Assembly: GCA_023974075.1 (NCBI GenBank) | Contig: JAMFTG010000524.1 | Span: forward strand, 1 to 64,000 | Origin: Chaenocephalus aceratus | Lineage: Eukaryota; Chordata; Actinopteri; Perciformes; Channichthyidae | Direction: 5' to 3' | DNA length: 64,000 nt | Shown here: positions 1 through 64,000 of the stretch, piece by piece | Numbering within the stretch: position 1 is the stretch's first letter | How the letters are laid out: every line of letters starts with the position of its first letter | Position numbers and translations under genes: made by a program | Notes under the pieces: model-generated | Told to the model about the DNA's origin: nothing | What the model saw: only the letters and a program-made list of their open reading frames with translations | Databases searched by the model: none

Positions 1-33
1 GCCTCTCCGTAAGCTCTTTAAAGATGTTCTGAC

Positions 34-167
34 CTGCAGTCGAGCCAGTATGGAGGTCTTCTTGGAGTTTGATGAATACGAACGTGAACAAGACAAACTG
101 CAGAATCGCTTCGTCTTGGAGAAGAAGGTGTTTAAGTCGCCGGTGGTGCCGCACATCTCACACACCA
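34..167 (-). CDS. l3mbtl2: l3mbtl2 FCS zinc-finger exon
   Basis: The exon starts after TTCCCAG (AG at 169-168) and ends at a CAG/GTCAGA donor (GT at 33-32). It encodes VVCEMCGTTGD, then FFSKTKRFCSLSC and SRSYSSNSKKTS, ending SILARLQ. This is the FCS-type zinc finger with its basic tail, thought to bind RNA in Polycomb proteins, and is close to human L3MBTL2. The plus strand is also open here, but that reading has no splice logic or family resemblance. Confidence 0.93.
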
Positions 168-1858
168 CTGGGAAGATAAATAAAAACATTGGGCATTAAA
201 CACCCTCAACTCTTTTGTACAGTCCCTTTGTATTATAAGGATGTTTTGTAGAGAATTTAAATCCTTCATTTGGACTGAATATTTCCATTTTAGTTCCTCA
301 TTTACTCCTCACCTGTCTGTTCTTCACTTTTCTCTCCCGGCATCATCCCTCCTCTTGTCGGCTGCTCTTCGTCACTTTCTCCCGTGCTTTCATCAGACTG
401 AACGGGCGCAATTTCAATATGTTCTCCCTGATTACAGATACAAAAAACTAAGTGGTAAATAGGAGGTGTAAATGTAAAATGGGGCCAAACCACCAATAAG
501 TTCTACAACCCCAGTCCTGAATCAGTGTACTTTGGTCGTCTCTTTGTGAAGATGTTTGGTTCTTTTTTTGTTAATAATGGCTGCAGATATTTTGTGTCTC
601 TTTCTGGTTGTTTTCGCCTTTTCAAGTCATTGTGAGTCTCCTGCACCTCTTTGCACTTGTTTTGGTCACTTTGGGTGTTTTTGTCTTTATTTTTGGTAAT
701 TGAATTTAAATAAATGCTGGAAGGCGTTCCCCATGAGAGCAGGAAGTCTACAGATATTCAATCGCAAACTGAAAACCAATTTAATTTAGCTTGTACCTTG
801 GCCATTAAATTTAAAAATAAATTTAAAAAGGGGGGACACTTAAAGGCGGGGTAGGTAACTCACTTCAGAAACACTTGTTATATTCCATGGAATGCTCTTA
901 ACGTCCCGATAGCAATGAATACATGAAATGCTTTGACAATAAATACATAAAAACATTTCATCTGTGGAAGCCGTGGCGCTGTAAAAAGCTCGACCAATCA
1001 TCTGAGCCGGCTAAAGTAACTGGATGGCCTACCTGCCTGTCAGCCTTCCATCAAACTTATCTCGTGCCCTCATTGGTCATGTGTGCGTTCGTGTGTGTTG
1101 GGGGAGGGGCTCTGTGAGGAAGTCTGAAGGAAGGGGCAGATTTTTCTTCGGCTGCGTACTTTCAAATTCTAGCGCACTGGAGCTGGTTTCTCCATTCCTA
1201 CCTACCCCACCTTTAAGACTAACTAATGCCTCAGCACATACAAAGGTCTGTCTTACTTGAAGCAAATATATCTGCACTTTCTGAGTTGCTTCTTTGTGAT
1301 TTATTGCACTTATTGTAAGTGGCTTTGGATAAAAGCATCAGCTAATGTAATGTGATTTAACATAATGTACATTTTGAGTCTCTGTCTCTTTCAGTAATCC
1401 CTCCATGACTTCACATCATCAATGTAAACAACCAAGAGGCTCGTTTGAAGCACTTAAAGAAACGTTCTCTCCGCAGTGACCTTTCCTTCTCCAGGATAAT
1501 AACTACTCACACTTGTACGCTCTCTCGGTTCTGCAGTAATGCCCCGGCGTTGGATGGCAGGCAGGCAGTGAATGCATCCCACGCCGCTGCAGGAGGAACA
1601 TCTTGGACGGATGAATATTGTCGGAGCGGCTCCAGGTTTCAGTTTCAGAGCCCCAGAGGGGAGTTTGGGATCAAAGTAGTCCCTCCCAAAGTGCTCGCTG
1701 CACAGGTGGGAGTTGGGCGTGGCGACCCACTGGCTTCGGGTGCGCTGGACCTGCTTCTCCCATTTGCAAAACTCGTCTTGGTCCTTGGGGAATTTAAACA
1801 GCGTCACATCATCTTCTGCAGTTTTGCCGCATCCATAGGCCACACAGTGGTAAGGCAT
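34..1858 (-). CDS. l3mbtl2: l3mbtl2, 5' three exons (partial; continues beyond left edge), with N-terminal THAP domain
   Basis: Three minus-strand exons fit together: 1858-1511 (116 codons, phase 0 end), 427-313 (phase 0 start, phase 1 end) and 167-34 (phase 1 start, phase 0 end). Acceptors at 428-430 (CAG) and 168-170 (CAG) and donors GTGAGT, GTGAGG and GTCAGA flank them. The third exon encodes VCEMCG, FFSKTKRFCS, CSRSYSSNSKK and SILARLQ, which matches the FCS zinc finger of L3MBTL2, an MBT-repeat protein of Polycomb-type PRC1.6 complexes that compacts chromatin and represses transcription in the nucleus. The first exon encodes a THAP zinc finger (C5, C10, C53, H56), which human L3MBTL2 lacks. 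The MBT repeats would lie left of the window. Identity of the FCS exon is firm. Joining of the THAP exon rests on phase and splice sites and needs transcript support. Confidence 0.8.
313..427 (-). CDS. l3mbtl2: l3mbtl2 acidic linker exon
   Basis: This 115-nt exon lies between a CAG acceptor at 430-428 and an ACAG/GTGAGG donor (GT at 312-311). It encodes an acidic, low-complexity stretch with ESTGESDEEQ followed by MMPGEKSEEQT. Human L3MBTL2 also has a Glu/Asp-rich N-terminus before the FCS finger. Start phase 0 and end phase 1 agree with both neighbours. There is little to identify it beyond phase, composition and position. Confidence 0.65.
840..1216. mobile_element. TTAA-flanked MITE in l3mbtl2 intron 1
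   Basis: The left end reads TTAAAGGCGGGGTAGGTA and the right end TACCTACCCCACCTTTAA, inverted repeats with one mismatch and TTAA at both tips. TTAA target duplication and the lack of a transposase suggest a piggyBac-type non-autonomous element of about 380 bp. Confidence 0.65.
1315..1352. repeat. short SINE-like tail fragment
   Basis: The stretch around GGCTTTGGATAAAAGC followed by an AT-rich end resembles the conserved 3' tail of common teleost SINE-type repeats. A reverse-oriented relative occurs at about 22,262-22,310. Confidence 0.4.
1511..1858 (-). CDS. l3mbtl2: THAP zinc-finger exon (probable coding exon 1 of l3mbtl2)
   Basis: An ATG at 1858-1856 opens 116 codons before a strong GTGAGT donor at 1510. 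The start MPYHCVAYGC carries C5 and C10; C53 and H56 (HLCSEHF) complete the C2CH zinc site with 42 residues between the cysteine pairs, within the usual THAP spacing. Other conserved THAP positions are present: FP at 23-24, W33, F57 and the closing GAAPTIF at 76-82. THAP domains bind DNA in a sequence-specific way. Residues 87-98 add a second Cys cluster (CxxC, four residues, CxxC). A domesticated THAP gene of its own is the alternative reading. It is less likely, because the frame continues in phase into the next two exons. Confidence 0.85.
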
Positions 1859-2363
1859 CCTGTGACGACATCAAATATGAAACAGAACACGGTCAGCTGG
1901 AAGTCATTGTCGGTCTATATTATTCAGGAAACTTCCGAAGTACATTTAAAAAGTTTGCTCAAAAATCTTCTCTGTATAGGGGGGTAGTCTGAGCTCATTT
2001 GCACCCTTTAATTTGTATTATATATACTATGTTCTTTCCCACTATGACTATGTATGTCATTAAGTATGGTATTCCTTCTTTATTATTTCTTGTTGGCTGT
2101 TCTGTTTGTCTTCCATGTTGAAAAAGGGAAGCATGATTTCCACCCAAAGAAGTCTGTACTATTGCTTACACTTGTATGCTTCTTTGCAATACAAATATTT
2201 GAAACGAAAAATCCTCTCTGTATCATAAAGCATAAACTCACTGTGTGGGTGTACCATTATTCTCCTTTGGCTTAAGATGGTGAAAATAGGACGATAGGTG
2301 TTGTTTTCACTTCATATTGAATTGTGAATTGCATGAAATTGCATTTTGTTTTCTGTATGTTTG

Positions 2364-2365
<2 letters not shown>

Positions 2366-2417
<52 letters not shown>
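2366..2417. repeat. (TG)n microsatellite
   Basis: Uninterrupted TG dinucleotides over about 52 bp in the l3mbtl2-ep300 intergenic region. Confidence 0.95.
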
Positions 2418-2420
<3 letters not shown>

Positions 2421-2711
2421 AAATAACCAATGCTAGTACTAATGAGGATCCTAATACAGAATAAAAAGGACCACACCCGCCACACAGAACACAGCAGGAA
2501 GTTGTTCTATGAGCTCTGCCGAGAAAAAGTGATAAACAGCTGTTTTAAGTCTACAACAAAAATACATTATATAACATTCAATTTTGAAGCACATGTATAG
2601 ACAAAAGGCTGAAATAAATCATAGTTTGTGTTAGGACTGAAACTTTTTCCACTATGGTTGAATCTCCCAATTATCTTCTTGATTAACTGTTTGGTTAATA
2701 ACATGTTAGAT

Positions 2712-2865
2712 CAGGGGGGTCAAACTCAAATACACAGTGGGCCAAAACTAAAAAATGGGTGCTCGTCGAGGGCCGGACTGGTTCAATGTTTATTGCGTAT
2801 TGAAATGAACTTATTGCACAAATTAAACCTGGAACTAACAAAGCTTAAATTATTGTATCATTTCT
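2712..2865. mobile_element. hAT-like element fragment (family also at 4189 and 39955)
   Basis: It begins CAGGGGGGTCAAACTCAAAT and continues with a segment (GGCCGGACTGGTTCAA and the AACTTATTGCACA region) shared with the elements at 4189-4746 and 39955-40470. Only one end is seen, so it is truncated. Confidence 0.6.
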
Positions 2866-4188
2866 GTTGGTTCTTGGTGAAGTATATTTCGTAGTCTTAA
2901 ATTATGCATTCCACTTAAATTATACAGTAATTTCTTACCGAAATGTATGATGAATAATGCCACTTGGGTAACATATTCACATTAGAATGAATAACTAATA
3001 AGAACAGAGTCTAAAATGTGGGAACTAAGCCACTATAAACCAGAACTTCAAAACATTTGATATACAAGAAGTGCACAAACATTACCAGCAATACCCTGAA
3101 AAACAGCCGAAATAAGGATATTTCTGAATGAAATGTTGCTGCCAAACTCTCTGTTTTAACCAACAAGTCACAGCCTACATTTATAATCAAACATAAACAA
3201 AGTGTGTGTAGCTCACGTGCTACTGTACATGCAAGCTAACTGCTAAAATTGCTAACAGCAAGTTTGTCTTTTTATGAAACACAAATTATCTTCTTGTTAC
3301 TTTAAAGTCTCTACTTACATAAAGGTTTAGGCCCTCAGTGAAATGTTTCGTACAGCAGTAAGACTATTCTGGACCCTAAGCCCAATGTGTTGTGGTCGCT
3401 TACTTTTGACGTCATCGCATTTACTTGTTGCGCCCGCGCAAAGCATTGTGGGAGTTTGAGTTTTAGAGCATTGGAACGAAATCGTGTCAGCTCCTAATCT
3501 CAGTCAGTCAGAAATTGAACGTATTTTAGTATATTTAGCTAAATACAGTACAGAAGTACAATTTTGAGGTGCTTATTCTTCCTCGTATGTTACTTGCTAC
3601 CTCTCAGAGGGATATGGCTTACAATTCCACTTCACTGACAGCTTTGGTTACCTTTCAAAATATGATTTTAACACACAAAACATATGAAAATGTACCCATG
3701 AAACAATACATTGATTAACCAAAGAAATGACTGACAATTATTTAGATAATTTCACTCTTTTTCATTGTAAAATGTTGCTTATAAGGCTACTTAATTTACT
3801 TACATCTCCATCTCTGTTTTGGAATAAATTACCAATACCTCTGAAATGTAGTGGAGAAGAGGCATAATGATGCATAAAGTGGAAATACTACTACTATTAG
3901 TAAGATTTGAGGACATTTAATTAGCTATTTTCCACTACATCTAATATTAATCCAATAATATAATGTACCTTTTAATTGCAGCCTAAATGCTTTTAAACAT
4001 CAATAAAAAAATTAAAGATTGAAGCAGAACTTTTAAATCAAGCTGAAGATTAATCTTGATTGAGATATTGCAATAATGTATGAGATAATAACTGACCAGG
4101 CCTTTTCTAAAGTTAAAGAAATAGCCTGACAGTTTGACCAGTTATAGCAGAAAAGCACAGGTGTTAATGATGCCTCTGTTCAATTAAG

Positions 4189-4746
4189 GCACACGTGTCA
4201 AACTCAAGGCCCGGTGGCCAAATCAGGCCCTTGGTGGATATCATTTCGGCCCGCAGGATAATTTCTAATCACTATTAGATCTGGCCCGCCGGTATATTGC
4301 ACGCACGCCTTCACTCCATCCTGAGGGTCTCCTCCGCTCAGAGCCTGAGCCCAAACATTGATGAACCTGCACCCAAGATGAGACGCCAAGTATCTGAACT
4401 AGCTTCACAGAGCAGCACACTGAGTTCAATGGATGCTTCCTTCTGCACTTTCTCTCAGGACAGCAGGGCATGTTTGGTTTTCTCTGTGAGGGGAATAGTT
4501 TTGTTGAAGCTGTTGTTGGCCTGTGGGGAAATGTACTCATAAGAAATGACTCTGGAGAAGCTGCAGATAGAGCCATGAGAAATGAATGCAACTGATTATT
4601 TAATGTTGTTTTTATAGACAATCATTTAAGCTTTATTAGTTCCAGGTTTAATATGTGCAATAAGTTCATTTCAATAAGTTTTGCAATAAACATTGAACCA
4701 GTCCGGCCCTCGACTAGTACCGATTTTTTTATTTTGGACACCCCTG
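4189..4746. mobile_element. hAT-like non-autonomous element
   Basis: The left end ACACGTGTCAAACTCAAGGC and right end GGACACCCCTG form imperfect terminal inverted repeats. The interior carries GGCCCGCAGGATAATTTC and other blocks found inverted at 39,955-40,470. No intact transposase is present. Confidence 0.65.
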
Positions 4747-4929
4747 AATTGAGGTGTCCCAAAATGAAGTTACAGGGAGCCAGCAAACACAATACAATGA
4801 CCCTGAAACTGAAGCAGCTGATTTGTATTTGGGCATTATGAATTAGATTATTTACACGTCACGTTTTGTCTACTGTGGCCACTGCACAAATGGCCTTCTG
4901 TATTTATATTTGAATTGTATGTTTTTTTT

Positions 4930-5056
4930 GTTTAATGCCTTTGTTTTATGTTGAAACTTGTTGTGTGCCGTGTTGGTCAGGACTCCCTGGAAGAAGAGAT
5001 CTTGTATCTCAATGGGACATTCCTGGATAAATAAAGGATAAATAAAAAAATAAAGT
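4930..5056 (+). mobile_element. LINE 3' tail
   Basis: The stretch GTCAGGACTCCCTGGAAG, then AGAGATCTTGTATCTCAATG, ending in AATAAAGGATAAATAAA, matches the conserved 3' end of L2-type teleost non-LTR retrotransposons. There is no coding portion. Confidence 0.55.
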
Positions 5057-5371
5057 GTCTTCAGTGAAAAAGTCTATTTGTAAAAGAGAAATGATAATTG
5101 TACAACCATGGAAATTACAATAACTTGGGTGAAAATGTTTAAGCAAGGAATTTTCTCAACACTAAATGAGTACATAGCATTAATTATGTAGTAGTAATGC
5201 CTTAATCAAAGACACTATACAATACTTATCTACAGAAATTATCGATTTATCCGAAAAATATATTAATTTATTTTTACGTTATCATTAATATGCCTCTAAA
5301 ACTTTTCACAGAGTTTTATATGACTAATTTAAGGCCATTATTTACATTAATATCCATGTGTAACAGGAAAC

Positions 5372-5372
<1 letters not shown>

Positions 5373-5426
<54 letters not shown>
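5373..5426. repeat. (CA)n microsatellite
   Basis: Uninterrupted CA dinucleotides over about 54 bp. Confidence 0.95.
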
Positions 5427-5428
<2 letters not shown>

Positions 5429-6904
5429 CATAATCAAATGTAATGCGGTTACTTGAAACAGTTTTTACTTTGTGGGGGACTATTTATCCAGCATATATCA
5501 AGTCAGATCATATTACTTATTACTTACTTATTTATGATTTATGTATAACATAGAATCCTTGTTTCTTTCCACACAGACACACACACATTGGAGAGAATGC
5601 AAACACATTTATATCCCCAGATTGATAAGTTAGTAAGAAGAAAAATACATATAGGCAATGCCTGATTAAGGCCCTTCTTTTTTCCAACCCTGCACAAACA
5701 GCTTCTGACAACTTTTTGTTAATAAATCGATGCTTGTTTTGCATAAAAAACAAGTAAGAAGGTAACTGTGTGTCCTTGAGATATCTACATTCAGTTGTTG
5801 TAATGGTGTAGTTGTTAAAATGACATCTTTGGTTTGATTCACCACATTCTGTGTCATGAATAAGGCACTGAATGAATGGCTGTGGAACACTTACATCTAT
5901 TCTGCAGATACTGTCCCAGCTCTTATACTGATGCAGGTTTAGAAGGAAATGTTCATTGTTTTTGGAAAGCTGGAAGTTTTGGGATGATTATGAACACTTT
6001 TCCTGGAGTAATTGGATGTTTTGGTACAAGAAAAAGTCAGGAAGAATATATTTTTCCAGCCATGGAGCCAACATGCAGAGTCAAAACCAGGACAGGCTGC
6101 ATAGTCAACATGTTACCTATGAGAATACAAGCAAATCAAAAAAGGCATGATTGGGTTTTAGTGAATGTTAGTTATTGAGGAATCAAGTTCGTCAAATCGT
6201 CCTTTCATGCAAAGAGCTTTCAGTGTGTGTGACGCCAACATCTGTCTGCTGCAAAACATCCTTATTTTATTCTTGTTAAAAGGCTGAAAATCTGATCAGC
6301 AATTAGATTACAAACTTGCATTTAAAATAACTGTTGAACATAATCCAACTTTAATCTTTGCAACTGTACCTTATAAAAAAGTTCAGGTTGATGGATGAAT
6401 GAATGTCATTACAAATAACTTGTTTATTACATGCTAAAAAGCATTGTTATTTTTCCTTATTGCATCATTTAAGATACATTTTGAAGAAAAATCCAACTTT
6501 TTGCAGCTGAACCTCACCAAAAAGCAGATGCAAATTCAGGCTGCTGCATGGATGAATTCCATTACAAATACATGCAGATTCCAGCTCATAAGTATTACCA
6601 ATTTCCTTATTGCAGCTGCACATTATCCAGTAGTATTGTTTTTCATATTGCATCCCCTCATCCTTTACCCGCTGCCACCAGCAGCTCCACCACCGCCACC
6701 ACCATCACTTCGCAGGCAAACAAGCCTCTACTGCCCGACATTATCTCCATCCAGACTCCGCTGAAAAAGGAGGTTCAAATGACGGATGAAAGCATGGCCG
6801 AGAGACTAGGGGACAGTGTATTTACATCCGAAGAGGCTGTGCAAGTTTAGAGGGGAAGCCTCTGCGTGTGTCTCCCCCCCCCCCCTCCTCCTCCTCCGCT
6901 GGCA

Positions 6905-7155
6905 GAAATTTATAAAGAACAAAAAATCCGACGAGGGAGGGAGGGAGGGGGGTTGATATTCGCCGAGGCTGAAATCGAGAGGCGAACCCAGGGAAAGAGG
7001 AGTGTGATTTCTACACGGGACTTTCCCCCTCTTAGTCCCCCGCAAAAGGAGGGGGAAAAGTCGCAATATTTTGGAAAAACCAGGAAGGAATGAGCTTCTA
7101 AGGGGGCGTTTTGCAAGTGTGGATACTTTATATATATTTTTATTTCGGGAAAAAT
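6905..7155 (+). promoter_or_regulatory. ep300: ep300 promoter-proximal and 5' UTR block (TATA-like, G4, kappaB)
   Basis: A TATA-like TATAAAG sits at 6911-6917. Four G tracts (GGGAGGGAGGGAGGGGGG) follow at 6935-6952 and could form a G-quadruplex. GGGACTTTCC, the consensus NF-kappaB site, is at 7017-7026. A C-run and CCT repeats lie at about 6,873-6,898. The transcription start cannot be placed by eye; these sites could be in the core promoter or in the 5' UTR. The sequence shows the motifs; function is inferred. Confidence 0.45.
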
Positions 7156-62616
<55,461 letters not shown>

Positions 62617-64000
62617 CCTCGTCGCTCTCCGTCTCTGATTTTTAAAGAAACTGCCGCGATATGGAGAGCGAGGCGGGACTTTCTTTTTTGTTGAAGTTTT
62701 TATTTTTTATTTAAATATTTTTGTGATGTATAATAAATAAGAAACTGCCTTCCTATGGGAGATAAATCTTTAGAAGTCAATAAATGAATAAATTAAAAAC
62801 AATGGTAAGTTATTGCTGTTAATATATATCTATATATATTTTTGCCAATTGTGTACAAAGGGGGGGGGGGGGGGGCGGCAGTGTTTTCAGGTTGAAGATA
62901 TTTCTTCCTTATTAAGTCGATATTTTTGGGGATTTTTTGCCTTTTTATGAATATTTTTAAGATTTTAAATGTGGCGAAGAATTAACAGTGAGTGACACGA
63001 TGTACCTTTTTCCCCCCCTTCCTCAAATACCCATAATTGTATTTTGCAGAGTATATTTTATTTCTGAATCTATTATGTTTCCTCCCTTCTCGATGACATA
63101 TCTTCTGTTACAGAAATCCTTATTCTGTACAACACACATATAGACTTTATTTTATATGATAAAGGGAGGGGAGTTAGATGCGTTTTGTTTCAGGGTTTAT
63201 AAATTAGAAACCTCAGCAGTGTTTTTTGGGGGGTGGTATTTTTCTGCAACAAATCCTCCTCGCACCACTTCCTCCTCGGAATGTCCCTTTTAATCCTGAA
63301 AGGGAGGAGGAGCCGTTTAAGCTGGACGACGTTTATGTACATATATATTTACAGCCTTGTTTATAAACTGTGACATGGAGAAGCCTGCCTGTACCCTCAC
63401 AAACAGTTCCCCTTCTTTACATCCCCGCTAATTCAATGTTGTACAGAAAACGGTGGACTTAGATACTGTTTTTGTAATGAAAGTGAAATTGAAATGTAAA
63501 AAAATACACGCCTGTACATACTTTTAAAAGCCGTTATAAGCAGAGGGATTATTTTTCTGCTGCTTGTCCCCCCTTTCTTGTTTGGATATTTGCTGTATCT
63601 GTATAAAAACACAAAAACTCCTGAGCTACTGTACAGCATTGAGATGATTTGTAAGCAGGTACAGTTGTTGAAGGTATTGAAGGTCACAAGCGCCCTTTTT
63701 CTGTGTATTTTTGACAAGGTTTTTGGGAGGGAGGGGTTATTGCAAACACACCTGAACAATCTCACGCAGGTGGAGACCGGAAAAAAAGAGTTTAAATTTA
63801 GCTTTTTATGGACTGAAGCTCACTATTTTTCTCACAAAAGGTTGGGCTTGCTGGTATATAAGAGGGGGGGGGGGCATCCGAACCAGGTGGCAATATATCT
63901 TGAGACTTATTTTGTAAGAAAACAAGGAAAAACTGTCTTTTTTATATATAGATATATTATTTAATTTTATTTTTTTGGAAATAAAACTTGAAGCTACAGG
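62617..64000 (+). other. ep300: ep300 3' UTR
   Basis: AT-rich sequence after the stop, with a 16-G run near 62,860 and two Pumilio-type TGTACATA sites at 63336-63343 and 63513-63520. AATAAA occurs at 62732-62737 and at 63980-63985. The last is at the very end of the window, about 1.37 kb after the stop, and is the likely distal site. The cleavage point may be just beyond the edge. Confidence 0.7.
63980..63985 (+). terminator. ep300: ep300 distal polyadenylation signal
   Basis: A perfect AATAAA with AT-rich flanks near the end of the window. A second AATAAA at 62732-62737, about 115 nt past the stop, could serve a short-UTR isoform. Confidence 0.6.

Larger units (their letters stand above)
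1859..7155. other. divergent intergenic and upstream region
   Basis: About 5.3 kb separates the l3mbtl2 THAP-exon ATG from the ep300 ATG. It contains AT-rich unique sequence, a (TG)n and a (CA)n, two related hAT-like elements, a LINE 3' tail, and the GC-rich ep300 promoter-proximal block from about 6,650. No convincing additional coding region was found. The short open frames at 5,876-6,178 and 6,444-6,850 show no splice context or domain. Confidence 0.6.

Noticed and set aside
1..199. Plus-strand open frame ending in TAA at about 199, like the last exon of a gene.
   Set aside because: The minus strand encodes the L3MBTL2 FCS finger with good splice sites; the plus frame resembles nothing known.
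1445..1987. 180-codon plus-strand open frame.
   Set aside because: Antisense shadow of the THAP exon, with no domain.

Overview
The window is 64 kb of a ray-finned fish (teleost, probably percomorph) nuclear genome. It shows GT-AG spliced genes, dense (CA)n and (CT)n microsatellites, and many short DNA transposons and LINE tails of the kinds common in teleosts. Two genes are present, arranged head to head. No bacterial, organellar or CRISPR feature was found.

Positions 34-1858, minus strand, hold the 5' end of l3mbtl2 (a Polycomb-type MBT-repeat protein), which leaves the window on the left. Three exons join in matching phase. The first encodes a complete THAP zinc finger, the second is acidic, and the third encodes the FCS zinc finger typical of L3MBTL2. 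The MBT repeats would lie outside the window. Human L3MBTL2 has no THAP domain, so the THAP exon is the most unusual coding feature here.

Positions 1859-7155 are a 5.3-kb shared upstream region with two copies of a hAT-like element, a LINE tail, and a promoter-proximal block with a TATA-like box, a four-tract G run and a consensus kappaB site.

Positions 7156-62616, plus strand, hold a whole ep300 (p300 histone acetyltransferase) gene in 31 coding exons, the same number as human EP300, followed by a 3' UTR to the end of the window. TAZ1, KIX, bromodomain, RING/PHD, KAT, ZZ, TAZ2, NCBD and a very long Gln-rich tail are all recognisable; the protein would be about 2,750 residues. The N-terminal residues and the C-terminal end match EP300 rather than CREBBP. 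The a or b paralogue cannot be decided from this window.

The introns carry most of the DNA. Introns 3 and 29 are almost entirely filled by the same TTAA-flanked MITE, expanded internally into 37-bp minisatellites. Other arrays are a 15-bp unit in intron 7, a 27-bp unit in intron 15, a 347-bp (TG)n in intron 16, and a 19-bp unit in intron 20 split by a solo LTR.

Small indels break the ep300 frame in exons 17, 26, 30 and repeatedly in exon 31. Splice sites and domains are otherwise preserved, and the neighbouring minisatellite is also indel-rich. Unpolished long-read sequence is therefore the likeliest cause, rather than a pseudogene.
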